In this document: in pieces, positions 32,914-41,650 of the stretch
Layout: the number at the start of each line of letters is the position of its first letter
Position numbering within the stretch: position 1 is the first letter of the stretch
Assembly: GCF_004912275.1 (NCBI RefSeq)
Contig: NZ_STGY01000066.1
Location: 62,001 to 126,000, forward strand
Direction: 5' to 3'
Source of the DNA: Glycomyces buryatensis
GTDB taxonomy: Bacteria > Actinomycetota > Actinomycetes > Mycobacteriales > Micromonosporaceae
Length of the DNA: 64,000 nucleotides
Made by a program: the position numbers and the translations under genes
Notes under the pieces: generated by a model
Seen by the model: the letters and a program-made list of their open reading frames with translations, nothing else
Database searches by the model: none
Told to the model about the DNA's origin: nothing

Positions 32914-34040
32914 GCGCCTGGGATCGGCTGGCCCGCAAGGCCGACCTGCGCGGCAGGGCCGGTCTGGCTCGCACCCCGCGGCTTCGCGCCGCGGCGATCG
33001 ACCTGGCGGGCAATGACTACCTCGGTCTCTCGCGCCACCGGGACGTCATCGCCGCCGCCGCCGGGGCGCTGGGGGAGTACGGGCTGGGCGCGAGCGGATC
33101 GCGGTTGGTGCGCGGAACGACCCTCGTCCACGAGTCGTTCGAGGACGAGTTCGCGGCGCATGTCGGGGCCGAGACCGCGACGCTCTACTCCTCGGGCTAT
33201 CTGGCCAACCTGGGCGCGGTGGCCGCGCTCGCCGGGCCCGTGCTGCTCGACGCCCACGCCCACGCCTCACTGCACGATGCCGCCCGCCTGGCGGGGGGTA
33301 CGTCGGACACGTTCGCGCACAACGACTTCGAAGACCTCGAACGGCAGTTGACGGGCCTCAGGCCGTCGATCGTGGCGGTCGAATCGGTGTACTCGGTGCT
33401 CGGGGACGCGGCCCCGCTGGCGCAGATCCACGCGCTGACGTCGGCGCACCAGGCGCTGCTGCTGGTCGATGAGGCCCACGCGATCGGCACGATCGGCCCG
33501 AAAGGCGCCGGGGGCGTGGCCGCGGCGGGCCTGGCCGGGGACGACGGCATCGTCATCACCGCGACGCTGTCGAAGGCGCTGGGAGCCGCGGGCGGGATCG
33601 TCGCCGGGCCGAAGCCGCTGCGCCGCCACCTCACCGACACCAGCCGCACCTTCATCTACGACACCGCGCCCGCCCCGGCGGTGATCGCCGGTGCCGGGGC
33701 GGCCCTGCGGATCGCGCGCGAGTCCGACGGGGCCAGGGCCGAGCTCGGACGCCGTTCGGCCATGGCCGCCAAGGAACTCGAGGCCCCGATCCCCGCTGCG
33801 CCTCCGAGCTTCGCTCCGGACCCGGCCCCCGCCGCCGGGGTCCTCTCCCCGGTCGCGGGCGATGCCCACGCCGCTCGGGCCTGGGCGGACCGCTGTGCCG
33901 AACGAGGCGTGGCCGTCGGATGCTTCCGGCCCCCCTCGACCCCCGATCACCGCTCCAGGCTGCGGCTTACGATCAACACCGCAGTCGCGGCCGCCGACTT
34001 CGAGAAGGCCCTGCGGATCGTCCAGGAGGAGCGTCCATGA
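32910..34040 (+). CDS. bioF: 8-amino-7-oxononanoate synthase
   Basis: 376-residue alpha-oxoamine synthase that condenses pimeloyl-ACP or pimeloyl-CoA with alanine to make KAPA. Visible are DLAGNDYLGLSRHRDV, GASGSRLVRGTTLVHE, LLLVDEAHAIGTIGPKGAG and the PLP lysine in TATLSKALGAAGGIVAG. The GTG start overlaps the bioA stop (GTGA), and its stop overlaps the bioD ATG, so the three are translationally coupled. A longer in-frame reading upstream of 32910 only shadows bioA. Confidence 0.96.
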   Translation: MSAWDRLARKADLRGRAGLARTPRLRAAAIDLAGNDYLGLSRHRDVIAAAAGALGEYGLGASGSRLVRGTTLVHESFEDEFAAHVGAETATLYSSGYLANLGAVAALAGPVLLDAHAHASLHDAARLAGGTSDTFAHNDFEDLERQLTGLRPSIVAVESVYSVLGDAAPLAQIHALTSAHQALLLVDEAHAIGTIGPKGAGGVAAAGLAGDDGIVITATLSKALGAAGGIVAGPKPLRRHLTDTSRTFIYDTAPAPAVIAGAGAALRIARESDGARAELGRRSAMAAKELEAPIPAAPPSFAPDPAPAAGVLSPVAGDAHAARAWADRCAERGVAVGCFRPPSTPDHRSRLRLTINTAVAAADFEKALRIVQEERP

Positions 34041-34690
34041 TCAACTTTGAGGGACCGGTCCTCGTCACCGGCACCGACACCGGCGTCGGCAAGACCATCA
34101 CCACCGCCGCACTGGCGGTCGCGCTCATGGACCAGGGCAAGACCGTCGACGTCGTCAAGCTCGCCCAGACCGGCGACGATGACGACGCGGAGGTGGTGAA
34201 CCGCCTCAGCGGCGCCCCCGCCAGATGCCTGGCCCGCTACCCCGATCCGCTGGCGCCGTTCGCCGCCGCCCGGAGGGCCGAAGCGGAGCCGCTGAAGCTC
34301 CCCGAGGTCGCCGACCTGGTATTGGATTCGCCCGCCGACGTGGTCCTTCTCGAGGGCGCCGGGGGTCTCCTCGTCCAGATGGGCGAGGGCGGCTGGACGG
34401 TCCGCGACCTGGCGGTCGAGGTCGGCTGCCCGGCGGTGGTGGTGGCCCGGGCCGGACTCGGCACCCTCAACCACACCGCCCTGACGCTGGAGGCCCTCTC
34501 CCGCAGGGGAATCGAAGCGGCGGTGGTCATCGGATCGTGGCCCTACCAGCCCGGACTCGCCGAGTTCGAGAACCTCATCGACCTCCCCGGCGAGCGCCTC
34601 GGGTGGATTCCCGGCGGCGCGGGCGAGTACGAACCGGAGGTCTTCCGCCGCCTCGCCCCCGAATGGCTCGACCTGACTGGCCGCGAGTGA
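34037..34690 (+). CDS. bioD: Dethiobiotin synthetase
   Basis: 217-residue P-loop enzyme that closes the ureido ring of dethiobiotin from DAPA, CO2 and ATP. The nucleotide loop is VTGTDTGVGKTITTAAL, the catalytic Lys segment is VDVVKLAQTG, and the substrate loop is LLEGAGGLLVQMGEGG. The ATG overlaps the bioF stop by 4 bases, and the stop overlaps the next gene start. The start at 33920 in the same frame is not supported. Confidence 0.95.
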   Translation: MINFEGPVLVTGTDTGVGKTITTAALAVALMDQGKTVDVVKLAQTGDDDDAEVVNRLSGAPARCLARYPDPLAPFAAARRAEAEPLKLPEVADLVLDSPADVVLLEGAGGLLVQMGEGGWTVRDLAVEVGCPAVVVARAGLGTLNHTALTLEALSRRGIEAAVVIGSWPYQPGLAEFENLIDLPGERLGWIPGGAGEYEPEVFRRLAPEWLDLTGRE

Positions 34691-35559
34691 TCGACCAGTT
34701 CTTCGACCCCCTGGGCGTGGTCGCGCACGCCCACATCCGCGACCTGGACGATGGCCGGAGCCTCGGCGTGCGCGAGAGCGAGCCGGTCGTCCTCGTGTCC
34801 GTCGTCAAGGTCTTCATCGCCTGGGAATTCAGCCGCCGCGTCCATGAGGGACTGATCGACCCGGCAGAGACCGTCCGCGTCACGGCCGCCGACCGGCTCG
34901 GCGGGACCGGCACCGCCGGGTTCAGGCACGACGTGCAGATCAGCGTCGGCGACCTCGCCCAGCTCATGATGGAGGTCTCGGACAATACGGCCGCCGACCT
35001 GGTCACTCGGCACATCGGCGCGAGCGCGCTGCGGAGCCTGCCGTCCCGCTTGGGGCTCACCGGCACCCGTCTCATCGGCAGCCCCCGGACGATCCTGGAG
35101 GACATGGCCCGCGACCTCGACGTCGCCGACCTCGAAGCGCTCGCGCACGTCCTGGAGAGCAAATCGGTCACCGCCGAGGAACTGCGCGCCACCAGCCCCT
35201 GGGATCCGCTGCGCACCAACGCCTCCACCGCCGCGGACATGACGGCGTTCCTGCGGCACGTCTGGAACGGCCCCGAACCGGTCCGGCACGACGTCCGAAA
35301 CTGGATGGGACGCCAGCTCACCGGCGGCAGGCTCGTCCGCCTCGCCCCCACCGGGGTCGTCTCGTTCGGACGCTCGGGGTCGCTCCCCGGCTGGCTGGGC
35401 GAGATCGCCGTCTGGGAATGGCCCGACGGCCGCCGCCACGCCATCGCCGTCTTCGCCAGCGCCGGCCAGGGCAACTTCCAGGGCAACTTCCGCGAGGTCG
35501 AACGGGCCATGAGCAACGCCGCCCTCCACCTCGCGGATGAACTCGGCGCTCCTCAGTAG
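34687..35559 (+). CDS. Class A beta-lactamase-like serine hydrolase
   Basis: 290-residue penicillin-binding/beta-lactamase-fold protein. The serine nucleophile motif is SVVK (VLVSVVKVFIAWE), the second motif is SDN (MEVSDNTAADLV), and the third is RSG instead of KTG (VSFGRSGSLPGWLG). It lacks a signal peptide, unlike true beta-lactamases, so it is probably a cytoplasmic esterase or amidase. The GTG overlaps the bioD stop by 4 bases, placing it at the end of the biotin operon, perhaps acting on a pimeloyl ester or other biotin-related substrate (inference). Its last 7 bases overlap the convergent LysR gene. Confidence 0.85.
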   Translation: MIDQFFDPLGVVAHAHIRDLDDGRSLGVRESEPVVLVSVVKVFIAWEFSRRVHEGLIDPAETVRVTAADRLGGTGTAGFRHDVQISVGDLAQLMMEVSDNTAADLVTRHIGASALRSLPSRLGLTGTRLIGSPRTILEDMARDLDVADLEALAHVLESKSVTAEELRATSPWDPLRTNASTAADMTAFLRHVWNGPEPVRHDVRNWMGRQLTGGRLVRLAPTGVVSFGRSGSLPGWLGEIAVWEWPDGRRHAIAVFASAGQGNFQGNFREVERAMSNAALHLADELGAPQ

Positions 35560-35861
35560 ATCTCCGACCAGGGCCGCGGCGGCTCCTCCCGCTCCCGGGA
35601 CGCGGCCCGCTCCACCAGCGTTCGCATCCGCCGGTGCTGTTGCAGCAGTTCGGGGGCCTCGCGCATGAGCACGTGCCCGGCCGCCGTCAGCGACACCTGG
35701 TTCCCGCCCCGGTCGAACAGCTCAGCACCGAGCTCCTTCTCCAGGCGCCGGATACGCTGGCTCAGCGGCGGCTGCTCCATTCCCAGACGCGTTGCCGCCC
35801 TGCCGAAGTGGCGTTCCTCACCCACCGCCAGGAAGCACACCAGGTGCCGCATGATGTCCAT
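35553..35861 (-). CDS. LysR-type regulator reduced to its DNA-binding domain
   Basis: 102 residues containing a complete LysR winged helix-turn-helix (LVCFLAVGEERHFGRAATRLGMEQPPLSQRIRRLEKELGAELFDR) plus the linker helix. The effector-binding domain of about 200 residues that normally follows is absent; the gene ends at a clean stop inside the convergent hydrolase gene. It could be a truncated relic or a stand-alone DNA-binding protein. It is divergent from the Tat-exported MBL gene, with a perfect 16-bp palindrome between them, the classical LysR arrangement, so regulation of that gene is likely. Confidence 0.8.
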   Translation of the reverse strand: MDIMRHLVCFLAVGEERHFGRAATRLGMEQPPLSQRIRRLEKELGAELFDRGGNQVSLTAAGHVLMREAPELLQQHRRMRTLVERAASREREEPPRPWSEIY

Positions 35862-35870
35862 CCGGCGACG

Positions 35871-35908
35871 ATATCAATACCCGCAACACGCCATATCAAC
35901 GTTGATAT
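35871..35908. promoter_or_regulatory. LysR-type operator between the HTH-only gene and the MBL gene
   Basis: A perfect 16-bp palindrome ATATCAACGTTGATAT (35893-35908) plus an extra half-site ATATCAA at 35871-35877, 22 bases upstream in the same orientation (two helical turns). The palindrome lies 37 bases before the MBL start. Placement and symmetry fit a LysR recognition and activation pair. Confidence 0.65.
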
Positions 35909-35944
35909 TGGACAGAAGCGGCCCGGCTCGGCTTATCTGACGCC

Positions 35945-36925
35945 ATGACAGAGCAGACACCGCCCTTCCAGGGCCGCCTCACCAGGCGCCGCCTCGCCCT
36001 CGCCGCCGGAGGAACCGCTGCGGCCGCGGGCGTGGCCGCCGGCGCGAAGTTCATGGGCGACGCCGCTTCCGCCGACCCCGCCGTCGAGACGACCGGCGAC
36101 CATCCGCCGGTCACCATCCGTTGGCTCGGCACCAACGCCTGGGAGATCAAGAGCGGCGACGCCACTGTGCTGGTAGACCCGTGGGTCAGCCGGTTCTACA
36201 CCGGCGCGACAAAGGACGAACCGTTCGAGGACGCGCTCATCACCGTCGACGAGACCGCAGTGGACGAGCACATCGGCGACGCCGCGGACTGCATCCTCAT
36301 CACCCACGGGCACTGGGACCACATCACCGACACCCCCTACGTCGCCCAGCGCACCGGCGCCACCGTGCTCGGCACCGAGACGCACCTGAACCTCCTGCGC
36401 GCCATGGACGCTCCCGAGGAGCAGATGGGACAGGTCAGCGGCGGCGAGTACTACCAGTTCGACGGCTTCACCGTCGAAGTCTTCGAGGCCCACCACAACG
36501 TCAGCGCCGCCAAGACGCTACTGTTCCCCGGCACTCGCCCCAGCGAGGTTCCACCGCGCCCCGAGAAGGTCAGCGATCTGGTCGAGGGCGGCAGCCTCGC
36601 CTATCTGATCCGGTTCGGGGACTTCTCGCTGCTGGCCGGAATAACCACGAACTTCCAAGAACGCGAACTGGACAGCCTCAATCCGACGGTCCTGTTCATG
36701 CAGGCCAGCGGCAGGCCCAGCGGCCCCGACTACGAGCGGCGCCTTCTGGAGGCGGCCGGCCGGCCGAAGTACGTCGTGCCGACTCACTGGGACGACTACG
36801 AGGAACCCCTGACCGAACCGGCCATTGACTGGCTCGGCGTCCACGACCTCGGCGACCGGGTGGCCGAGATCAGCCCCGAATCCGAGTTCGTGTTCCTTGA
36901 CCACCTGGAACAGCGCGAATTTTAA
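35945..36925 (+). CDS. Tat-exported MBL-fold hydrolase
   Basis: 326-residue protein. The twin-arginine signal LTRRRLALAAGGTAAAA is followed by an Ala-rich stretch ending near ASADPA. The MBL domain shows TIRWLGTNAWEIKSGDATVLVDPWVSR, the zinc motif THGHWDHITDTP, a His in FEAHHNVSAA, and VPTHWDDYEEPL near the end. This is the UlaG/YtnP-like branch, which includes lactonases and phosphodiesterases. The cell-surface location suggests an extracellular or cell-wall substrate. It is probably controlled by the divergent LysR-type protein. Confidence 0.87.
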   Translation: MTEQTPPFQGRLTRRRLALAAGGTAAAAGVAAGAKFMGDAASADPAVETTGDHPPVTIRWLGTNAWEIKSGDATVLVDPWVSRFYTGATKDEPFEDALITVDETAVDEHIGDAADCILITHGHWDHITDTPYVAQRTGATVLGTETHLNLLRAMDAPEEQMGQVSGGEYYQFDGFTVEVFEAHHNVSAAKTLLFPGTRPSEVPPRPEKVSDLVEGGSLAYLIRFGDFSLLAGITTNFQERELDSLNPTVLFMQASGRPSGPDYERRLLEAAGRPKYVVPTHWDDYEEPLTEPAIDWLGVHDLGDRVAEISPESEFVFLDHLEQREF

Positions 36926-36962
36926 GGGTGGGGCTTCGGGACCATCGTCCGGCAGTCCGTTC

Positions 36963-36990
36963 CCGGGGCCTGATCCGGATCAGGCCCCGG
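36963..36990. terminator. 28-bp perfect palindrome between convergent genes
   Basis: 28 bases reading the same on both strands, built as CCGGGGCCTGATCC plus its complement, with flanking bases extending the arms imperfectly (one extra C). It lies between the ends of the MBL and P450 genes, so it is likely a bidirectional terminator. Confidence 0.65.
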
Positions 36991-37038
36991 AACGCCCGAG
37001 CCTTCAGCATGTCGAGGGCGTCCTGTCTCGCCCGGAGG

Positions 37039-38160
37039 TCAGCGCAGCGACACCAGCAGCCGACTCGGCATTCGGAACGACAGGTTCTCCTCGCTCGCCG
37101 GCCGCTCCACCACCCGGCAGCGGCGCAGCAGCGGCGCCAGCTCGGCCACCACCACCTCCGCCTCCATCCGCGAGAGCTGACTGCCCAGGCACCGGTGCGC
37201 GCCCGCCCCGAACGCCAGGTGCCTGCGCGACCCGCGCTGGCCGGGGACCATCCGGTGCGGGCACTCGGCCACGTCCTCGTCGACCCCGGCGGCCGCCAGC
37301 CACAGCAGGACCGACTCGCCGCCGCGGACCGGGAAACCGCCGATATCGGTGTCGCGCACCGCCACGCGCCGCCACGACGTGATCGACGTGTGCAGCCGCA
37401 GACCCTCCTCGACGACCGCCTTCGGATCCTCTTTCAGCAGGTCAGGGATTTCGATCAACTGACAGGTAAGCAATGTCAGGAACTGCGAGGTGGTCTCCTG
37501 GCCGGCGACCAGCAGGAAGAACAGCGCCGCCGTCGCCACGTCCTCCCCGTGCTCGTCGTACGCCTCGCGCACCGGCCCCGTCGAGTCCCGCACCCAGGTC
37601 CGCAGCAGCGCGTGGAACGGGCCCACGATTCGCGCCAACTCCAGTTGCCGCTCCAGATCCGGTCGGCCCCAGAACAATTCGAGCGCCGCCCGGCTGAACC
37701 GCTTGACCTCCGGCGCCGTCGCCGCGTCGAGCTCCAGCAGTCGCGCCAACGCCGCCAATGGAATCCGGGACGAGACCGCCGCGTCCAGATCCACCGTCTC
37801 GCCCGCGCGCAGCCGCGCCGCCGCCCTCGCCACCGTCCGCCGCGTCAGGCCCGTCAGCCACGGCCGCAGCGCCTCCACCTTCCGGGGTTCGAACGCCTCA
37901 CCGAATGCCGCCCGGATGGCCGGGTGCGACTCGGTCCCGTTGTTCGCCAACGTCGCGGGAAGCCGGAACCGGTGGCTCGCCAGCTCCCGCAGCGCCGCGG
38001 CCGGAATCGGCGTGATGGCGTCCAGTGCGTTGGCGGGGGAGAACCGTTGCGCGTCCGAAAGAACCCGTTTTGCCAAACCGTGCGAGGCCACGACCACTTG
38101 GCCCTGCTCGCGGAACACCGCTGCCGGCGGTCGGGGATGTTTCCACAGCTCGAACAGCAC
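37039..38160 (-). CDS. Cytochrome P450
   Basis: 373-residue P450 monooxygenase. The I-helix oxygen motif is LVAGQETTSQF, the ExxR motif is EEGLRLH, and the haem-binding loop is HLAFGAGAHRCLGSQL with the axial Cys near residue 326. It is somewhat short (about 400 is usual), mainly at the N-terminus, which begins LFELWKHPRPPAAVFREQG. It is a soluble bacterial class I enzyme needing a ferredoxin partner; no ferredoxin gene is adjacent. It is divergent from a flavin monooxygenase gene, with about 150 bases between. Substrate unknown, perhaps a secondary metabolite. Confidence 0.95.
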   Translation of the reverse strand: MLFELWKHPRPPAAVFREQGQVVVASHGLAKRVLSDAQRFSPANALDAITPIPAAALRELASHRFRLPATLANNGTESHPAIRAAFGEAFEPRKVEALRPWLTGLTRRTVARAAARLRAGETVDLDAAVSSRIPLAALARLLELDAATAPEVKRFSRAALELFWGRPDLERQLELARIVGPFHALLRTWVRDSTGPVREAYDEHGEDVATAALFFLLVAGQETTSQFLTLLTCQLIEIPDLLKEDPKAVVEEGLRLHTSITSWRRVAVRDTDIGGFPVRGGESVLLWLAAAGVDEDVAECPHRMVPGQRGSRRHLAFGAGAHRCLGSQLSRMEAEVVVAELAPLLRRCRVVERPASEENLSFRMPSRLLVSLR

Positions 38161-38313
38161 GCGCGCAGCCTACCTCCCCCGAAAGTACGAGGCCTGCTCA
38201 CGGTAATCTGCTTGCAGAATTTCGACGCCCGCCCAGCGGTGCTCGCGAAACACGAGTCCCTGCGCGGCGCGGAGCCCGGCACCAGCAACGCCTCGATAGA
38301 AGGAGCAAGTCCC

Positions 38314-39669
38314 TTGCAGGAGTACTCCTCCCAGGCCGCCTACGACCGCGGCGAAGCCGTATGCGTGATCGGCGCTGGGGCAGCGGGCCTCATTGCCGTC
38401 AAGAACCTCCGCGAAAACGGCTTCGAAGTCGACTGCTACGAGAGGGACACCGTCCTCGGCGGTCTGTGGAATCCCCAGAACCAGCACAGCCCCCTGTACC
38501 CCAACACCCATCTCGTCACCTCCCGCTCGCAGACCGAAATCCCCGACTATCCCATGCCCGACCACTGGCCGGACTACCCCTCGGCCGCCCAGATGCTCGA
38601 ATACCTCAACGGCTATGCCAAGCACTTCGGCCTGTCCGAGCACATCTGGTACGGCTCGGAGATCTCCGGCATCGACCCGGTCGAGGGCTCGCGCTTCGAG
38701 GTCGTCGTCAAGCCCGCCGCCGGCAACTCCGCCCGGCGCCTGCGCTACGCCGCCGTCATCATCGCCACAGGCCACCACTGGACCCCCAATCTGCCGTCCT
38801 ACCCGGGCCAGGACCTGTACCGCGGCACCATCCTCCACTCCTCGCAGCTCAAGGACGGCTCACGCCTGCGCGGCAAGCACGTCCTTGTCATCGGCGGCGG
38901 CAACTCCGGCACCGACATCGCCTGCGAGGCCGCCGTCAACGCCGCCGGCTGTGTCCACTCCGTCCGCCGCGGCTACTGGCACCTGCCCAAATACCTCGAC
39001 GGCGAACCGGCCGACTACGCGCTCGCGCGACTGAGCAAGCGGCCCAAGCTCTTCCGAAAGTACTTGACCAAGCGTCTCCTCAAGGGATCGCGGAACCTCT
39101 CCACCCGCATGGGCATGGACAAGCCCGACCACGACCACACCGACGAGGAGCCCGTGCGCAACGGCCGCTACCTCGAACACGTCGGCGACGGCTCCATCGA
39201 CCGACGCGGCGAGGTCGCCAAGTTCGAGGGCAACGAGGTCATCTTCGCCGACGGCACCGAATTCCGGCCCGACATTGTCGTCCTCGCCACCGGATACAAG
39301 CCCGGCATCAAATGCTGCCCGCCCGAGCTGCTCGGCGTGGAGGGCGAGTCGTCCCAGCCGAAACTGCTGGCGCGCATGTTCTCTCCCCGCACGGAGACGC
39401 TCGCCGTCGCGGGCCTCGTCGAACCCGGCGTCGGCGCGCTGCCCATCGTCCACTGGCAGACCCACGCCATCTCCCACTGGTTGCAGGTCCGCAAGGAAGA
39501 CCCCGAGCGCGCCGCCGCGTTCAAACACCAGGTCGTCAGCGAATCGGCCCAGTACGAGGTCAACTCGACCGGCATCTCCCCGCGCCACCAGCTCGCCGTC
39601 GACGTCGAGGAATACCTTGCCAGCCTCGGCCGCATCATCGACACCCTCGAACAGGAGCCCGCCAAGTGA
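38314..39669 (+). CDS. Flavin-containing monooxygenase (FMO/BVMO type)
   Basis: 451-residue NAD(P)H-dependent flavoprotein. The FAD motif is VCVIGAGAAGLIAVKNL, followed by YERDTVLGGLWN. The FMO identifying region is LYRGTILHSSQLKD, the NADPH motif is VLVIGGGNSGTDIACE, and the second FAD contact is LATGYK. It oxygenates soft nucleophiles or ketones. The start is the TTG at 38314, with GAAGGAG eight bases upstream; upstream codons only mirror the P450 gene. The stop overlaps the next gene (GTGA), so the hydrolase-like protein is co-translated. Confidence 0.93.
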   Translation: MQEYSSQAAYDRGEAVCVIGAGAAGLIAVKNLRENGFEVDCYERDTVLGGLWNPQNQHSPLYPNTHLVTSRSQTEIPDYPMPDHWPDYPSAAQMLEYLNGYAKHFGLSEHIWYGSEISGIDPVEGSRFEVVVKPAAGNSARRLRYAAVIIATGHHWTPNLPSYPGQDLYRGTILHSSQLKDGSRLRGKHVLVIGGGNSGTDIACEAAVNAAGCVHSVRRGYWHLPKYLDGEPADYALARLSKRPKLFRKYLTKRLLKGSRNLSTRMGMDKPDHDHTDEEPVRNGRYLEHVGDGSIDRRGEVAKFEGNEVIFADGTEFRPDIVVLATGYKPGIKCCPPELLGVEGESSQPKLLARMFSPRTETLAVAGLVEPGVGALPIVHWQTHAISHWLQVRKEDPERAAAFKHQVVSESAQYEVNSTGISPRHQLAVDVEEYLASLGRIIDTLEQEPAK

Positions 39670-40295
39670 GCCTCAACGACTGGATCCGGCGCACCCGCAT
39701 CCCCGAGCCCGCGCCGGTGGCGCGCGAAGTCGCCGTGTTCGAACCCGCGGACCTGTACGACGTCGACACCCGCGACGACCCCGAGGCCGCGCCCATCCTC
39801 TGCTGCACCGGCGACGGCGCCGGAGCGGCCGCCTTCAATGCCCTATGGCTCAAGCGCATCGCCGCCTCCGGCCGCTATGCCGCCGCCGTGAGCGTGCGCG
39901 GCCAGGGCGGCACCCCCGCCGCCCCCGGCGGCATCGAGGCGCGCGCCCACGACGTGGTGCAGGCAGTCACCGGCATTCCCCGCCAGGCCGTCCTGGTCGG
40001 CCATGGACTCGGTGCCGGATGGGCCGCGCTGGCCGCCGCCCGGTACCCGGCCGCGGCGCTGGTCATGGTGGCGCCCGGCAAACTGCCGAAGCAGCTGCCG
40101 AAGCCGGTGGGCGGTCCGCCGGTGCTGCTGGTGGTGAGCGAGGACGACGCACAATCCAAAGGCGTGCAGGCGATCGCGGAAACCTTCGGAGTGGCGCCGC
40201 TGACGTTCGCGGGCGATGCGAACGACGTCTTCAAGGGAACGAACGCCGAAGGGCTCCTCGACGCGATCCTGTCCTGGCTCGACCGCAAGGATTGA
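39666..40295 (+). CDS. Alpha/beta-hydrolase-fold protein lacking the nucleophile serine
   Basis: 209 residues of alpha/beta-hydrolase fold: ILCCTGDGAGAAAFNALWLKRIAA, AVSVRGQGGTP, AVLVGHGLGAGWAALAAARYP and LLVVSEDDAQSKG. The nucleophile elbow, normally G-H-S-x-G, reads G-H-G-L-G, so the catalytic serine is a glycine. The position usually holding the catalytic histidine (AGH..) reads AGDAND. The fold is kept but the usual catalytic triad is not, so it is probably a binding or accessory protein for the coupled flavin monooxygenase (inference). Confidence 0.78.
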   Translation: MSLNDWIRRTRIPEPAPVAREVAVFEPADLYDVDTRDDPEAAPILCCTGDGAGAAAFNALWLKRIAASGRYAAAVSVRGQGGTPAAPGGIEARAHDVVQAVTGIPRQAVLVGHGLGAGWAALAAARYPAAALVMVAPGKLPKQLPKPVGGPPVLLVVSEDDAQSKGVQAIAETFGVAPLTFAGDANDVFKGTNAEGLLDAILSWLDRKD

Positions 40296-40436
40296 GGGCG
40301 ATCACGGCGCGCGTCGCACGGATCGCCTGTATGCCCTGCGCCGCATGGAAGGCATGCGGAAGCAGGTAGCCCCGGGGGGCCCCTTGGGTCAATCGTATGA
40401 GCGGGGTCCGACAATCCGTGGCGCCGAGATTCGGCG

Positions 40437-40886
40437 CTAGACCACGGCCCCGTCGTCGGAGTCGTCCTCTTCGGCGTCAGAGCGCAGTCGCGTAATGAGC
40501 AGCCACACGCCCAGCAGGAACACGCCGAAGCCGACCAAGCGACCCCCGGCCTGGCCCAGCGGGGCGACATCCGGGCGCACCAGCAGGACCACTCCGCCGA
40601 GCACGCACAGGACCCCGGCCACCGCCGGGAGGCTCGGCCACGGCAGCGGCGGCGGGTCCGGCGGGACGTACTCGTCCTCCTCGTCCTCCGGCAGCTCCGC
40701 GTCCCACAGCTCCAGCAGCGTCGGCTCGTCCTCCTCCTCGGGAGGCGGGGCCGGCGGCGTCATCGGTTGCGGCAGTTCGGGTCCGGTCTCCTGATTGAGC
40801 CCCTTGACGAGCTCGTTGAAGCGCCGGTCGACGTCCTCGGGATCGAGCTCGCCGCCGCTGCCGTGCTCCTCTTCGCGGTCGGTCAT
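40437..40886 (-). CDS. Acidic membrane protein of unknown function
   Basis: 149 residues. The first 85 are strongly acidic and proline-rich (EEEDEPTLLELWDAELPEDEEDEYVPPDPPP). They are followed by two hydrophobic helices at about residues 87-105 (LPAVAGVLCVLGGVVLLV) and 115-132 (LVGFGVFLLGVWLLIT), and a short acidic tail. It is a typical actinobacterial small membrane protein with a cytoplasmic acidic domain. I recognise no domain. The ATG at 40886 overlaps the stop of the esterase gene by 4 bases, so the two are coupled. Confidence 0.82.
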   Translation of the reverse strand: MTDREEEHGSGGELDPEDVDRRFNELVKGLNQETGPELPQPMTPPAPPPEEEDEPTLLELWDAELPEDEEDEYVPPDPPPLPWPSLPAVAGVLCVLGGVVLLVRPDVAPLGQAGGRLVGFGVFLLGVWLLITRLRSDAEEDDSDDGAVV

Positions 40887-41650
40887 GAGACCCCCCGGCT
40901 CTTCGACAGCTGCCGGTTGATGAACTCGACGGTCCCCTCGAAGATCAACGGTGCGTCATAGTCGAGGGTCGCCACGTGATAGCTGCGGTGCAGGACCGTC
41001 GACTCGATGTCCTTGGAGCGCACCCCGGCCCGGATGACGGTGCTGTTGCGCGAGCTGACGATGTGGTCCTCGGCGCTGACGAACAGCCGGATCGGGACCG
41101 TCACGCGCGGCAGCTCGGGCCGGGTGACCTTCCACAGTTGACGCAGCTGGGCGTAGGCGGCCACGGGGGTGCGGTCGGTGGTGTGCTCTCGCACGTCGGG
41201 CTTGTTCAGGTCCGAGCCGATCGAAGCGACGGTCGGCATGACGTAGCGCAGCGCCGGGGCGAGGAAGCCGTGCGGCTTGTCGTCGAGGATCGCGGGGTTG
41301 ACGAGCACGAGCCCGGCGAGATCGCCGCCGCGCTGCTCGGCCAGCCGGAGCGAGAGCGAACCGCCCATCGACAGGCCCCCGGCGAACACCGGGTGACCCA
41401 GCGCAAGGGCCTTGTCCAGGGCCGCGTCGAGCTCGCCGTACCACTCCTGCCAGCGGGACTTGGCCAGCTCGCGCCAGGTGAAACCGTGACCGGGGAGCAG
41501 CGGGGCGATGACATTGATGCCGGCGTCGCGAAGGTGCTCACCCCACGGCCGCATGCTGGCGGGGTCGCTGGTGAAGCCATGGCACAGCAGCATGGTGGCT
41601 TCGGCGCCCGGGCCGGCGTCGAACGTGAACGCCTCGGTATCGAGTGACAC
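40883..41650 (-). CDS. Carboxylesterase/lipase of the alpha/beta-hydrolase superfamily
   Basis: 255-residue esterase. It has MLLCHGFTSDPASMRPWGEHL (oxyanion region), the nucleophile elbow FAGGLSMGGSLSLRLAEQ, the acid in LFVSAEDHIVS and the terminal His in HRSYHVATLDYD. This matches the Est30/thermostable monoacylglycerol-lipase type of about 250 residues. The start is taken as the GTG at 41650 with AAGGGAG upstream; longer readings exist to ATG 41698 and to 41854 but are Arg/Pro-rich shadow-like sequence. It is cytoplasmic and coupled to the acidic membrane protein. A natural substrate is not evident. Confidence 0.88.
   Translation of the reverse strand: MSLDTEAFTFDAGPGAEATMLLCHGFTSDPASMRPWGEHLRDAGINVIAPLLPGHGFTWRELAKSRWQEWYGELDAALDKALALGHPVFAGGLSMGGSLSLRLAEQRGGDLAGLVLVNPAILDDKPHGFLAPALRYVMPTVASIGSDLNKPDVREHTTDRTPVAAYAQLRQLWKVTRPELPRVTVPIRLFVSAEDHIVSSRNSTVIRAGVRSKDIESTVLHRSYHVATLDYDAPLIFEGTVEFINRQLSKSRGVS

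Noticed and set aside
36928-38313. Long plus-strand frame upstream of the FMO start
   Set aside because: It is Arg/Pro/Gln-rich antisense of the P450 gene; the FMO has its own ribosome site and TTG start at 38314.
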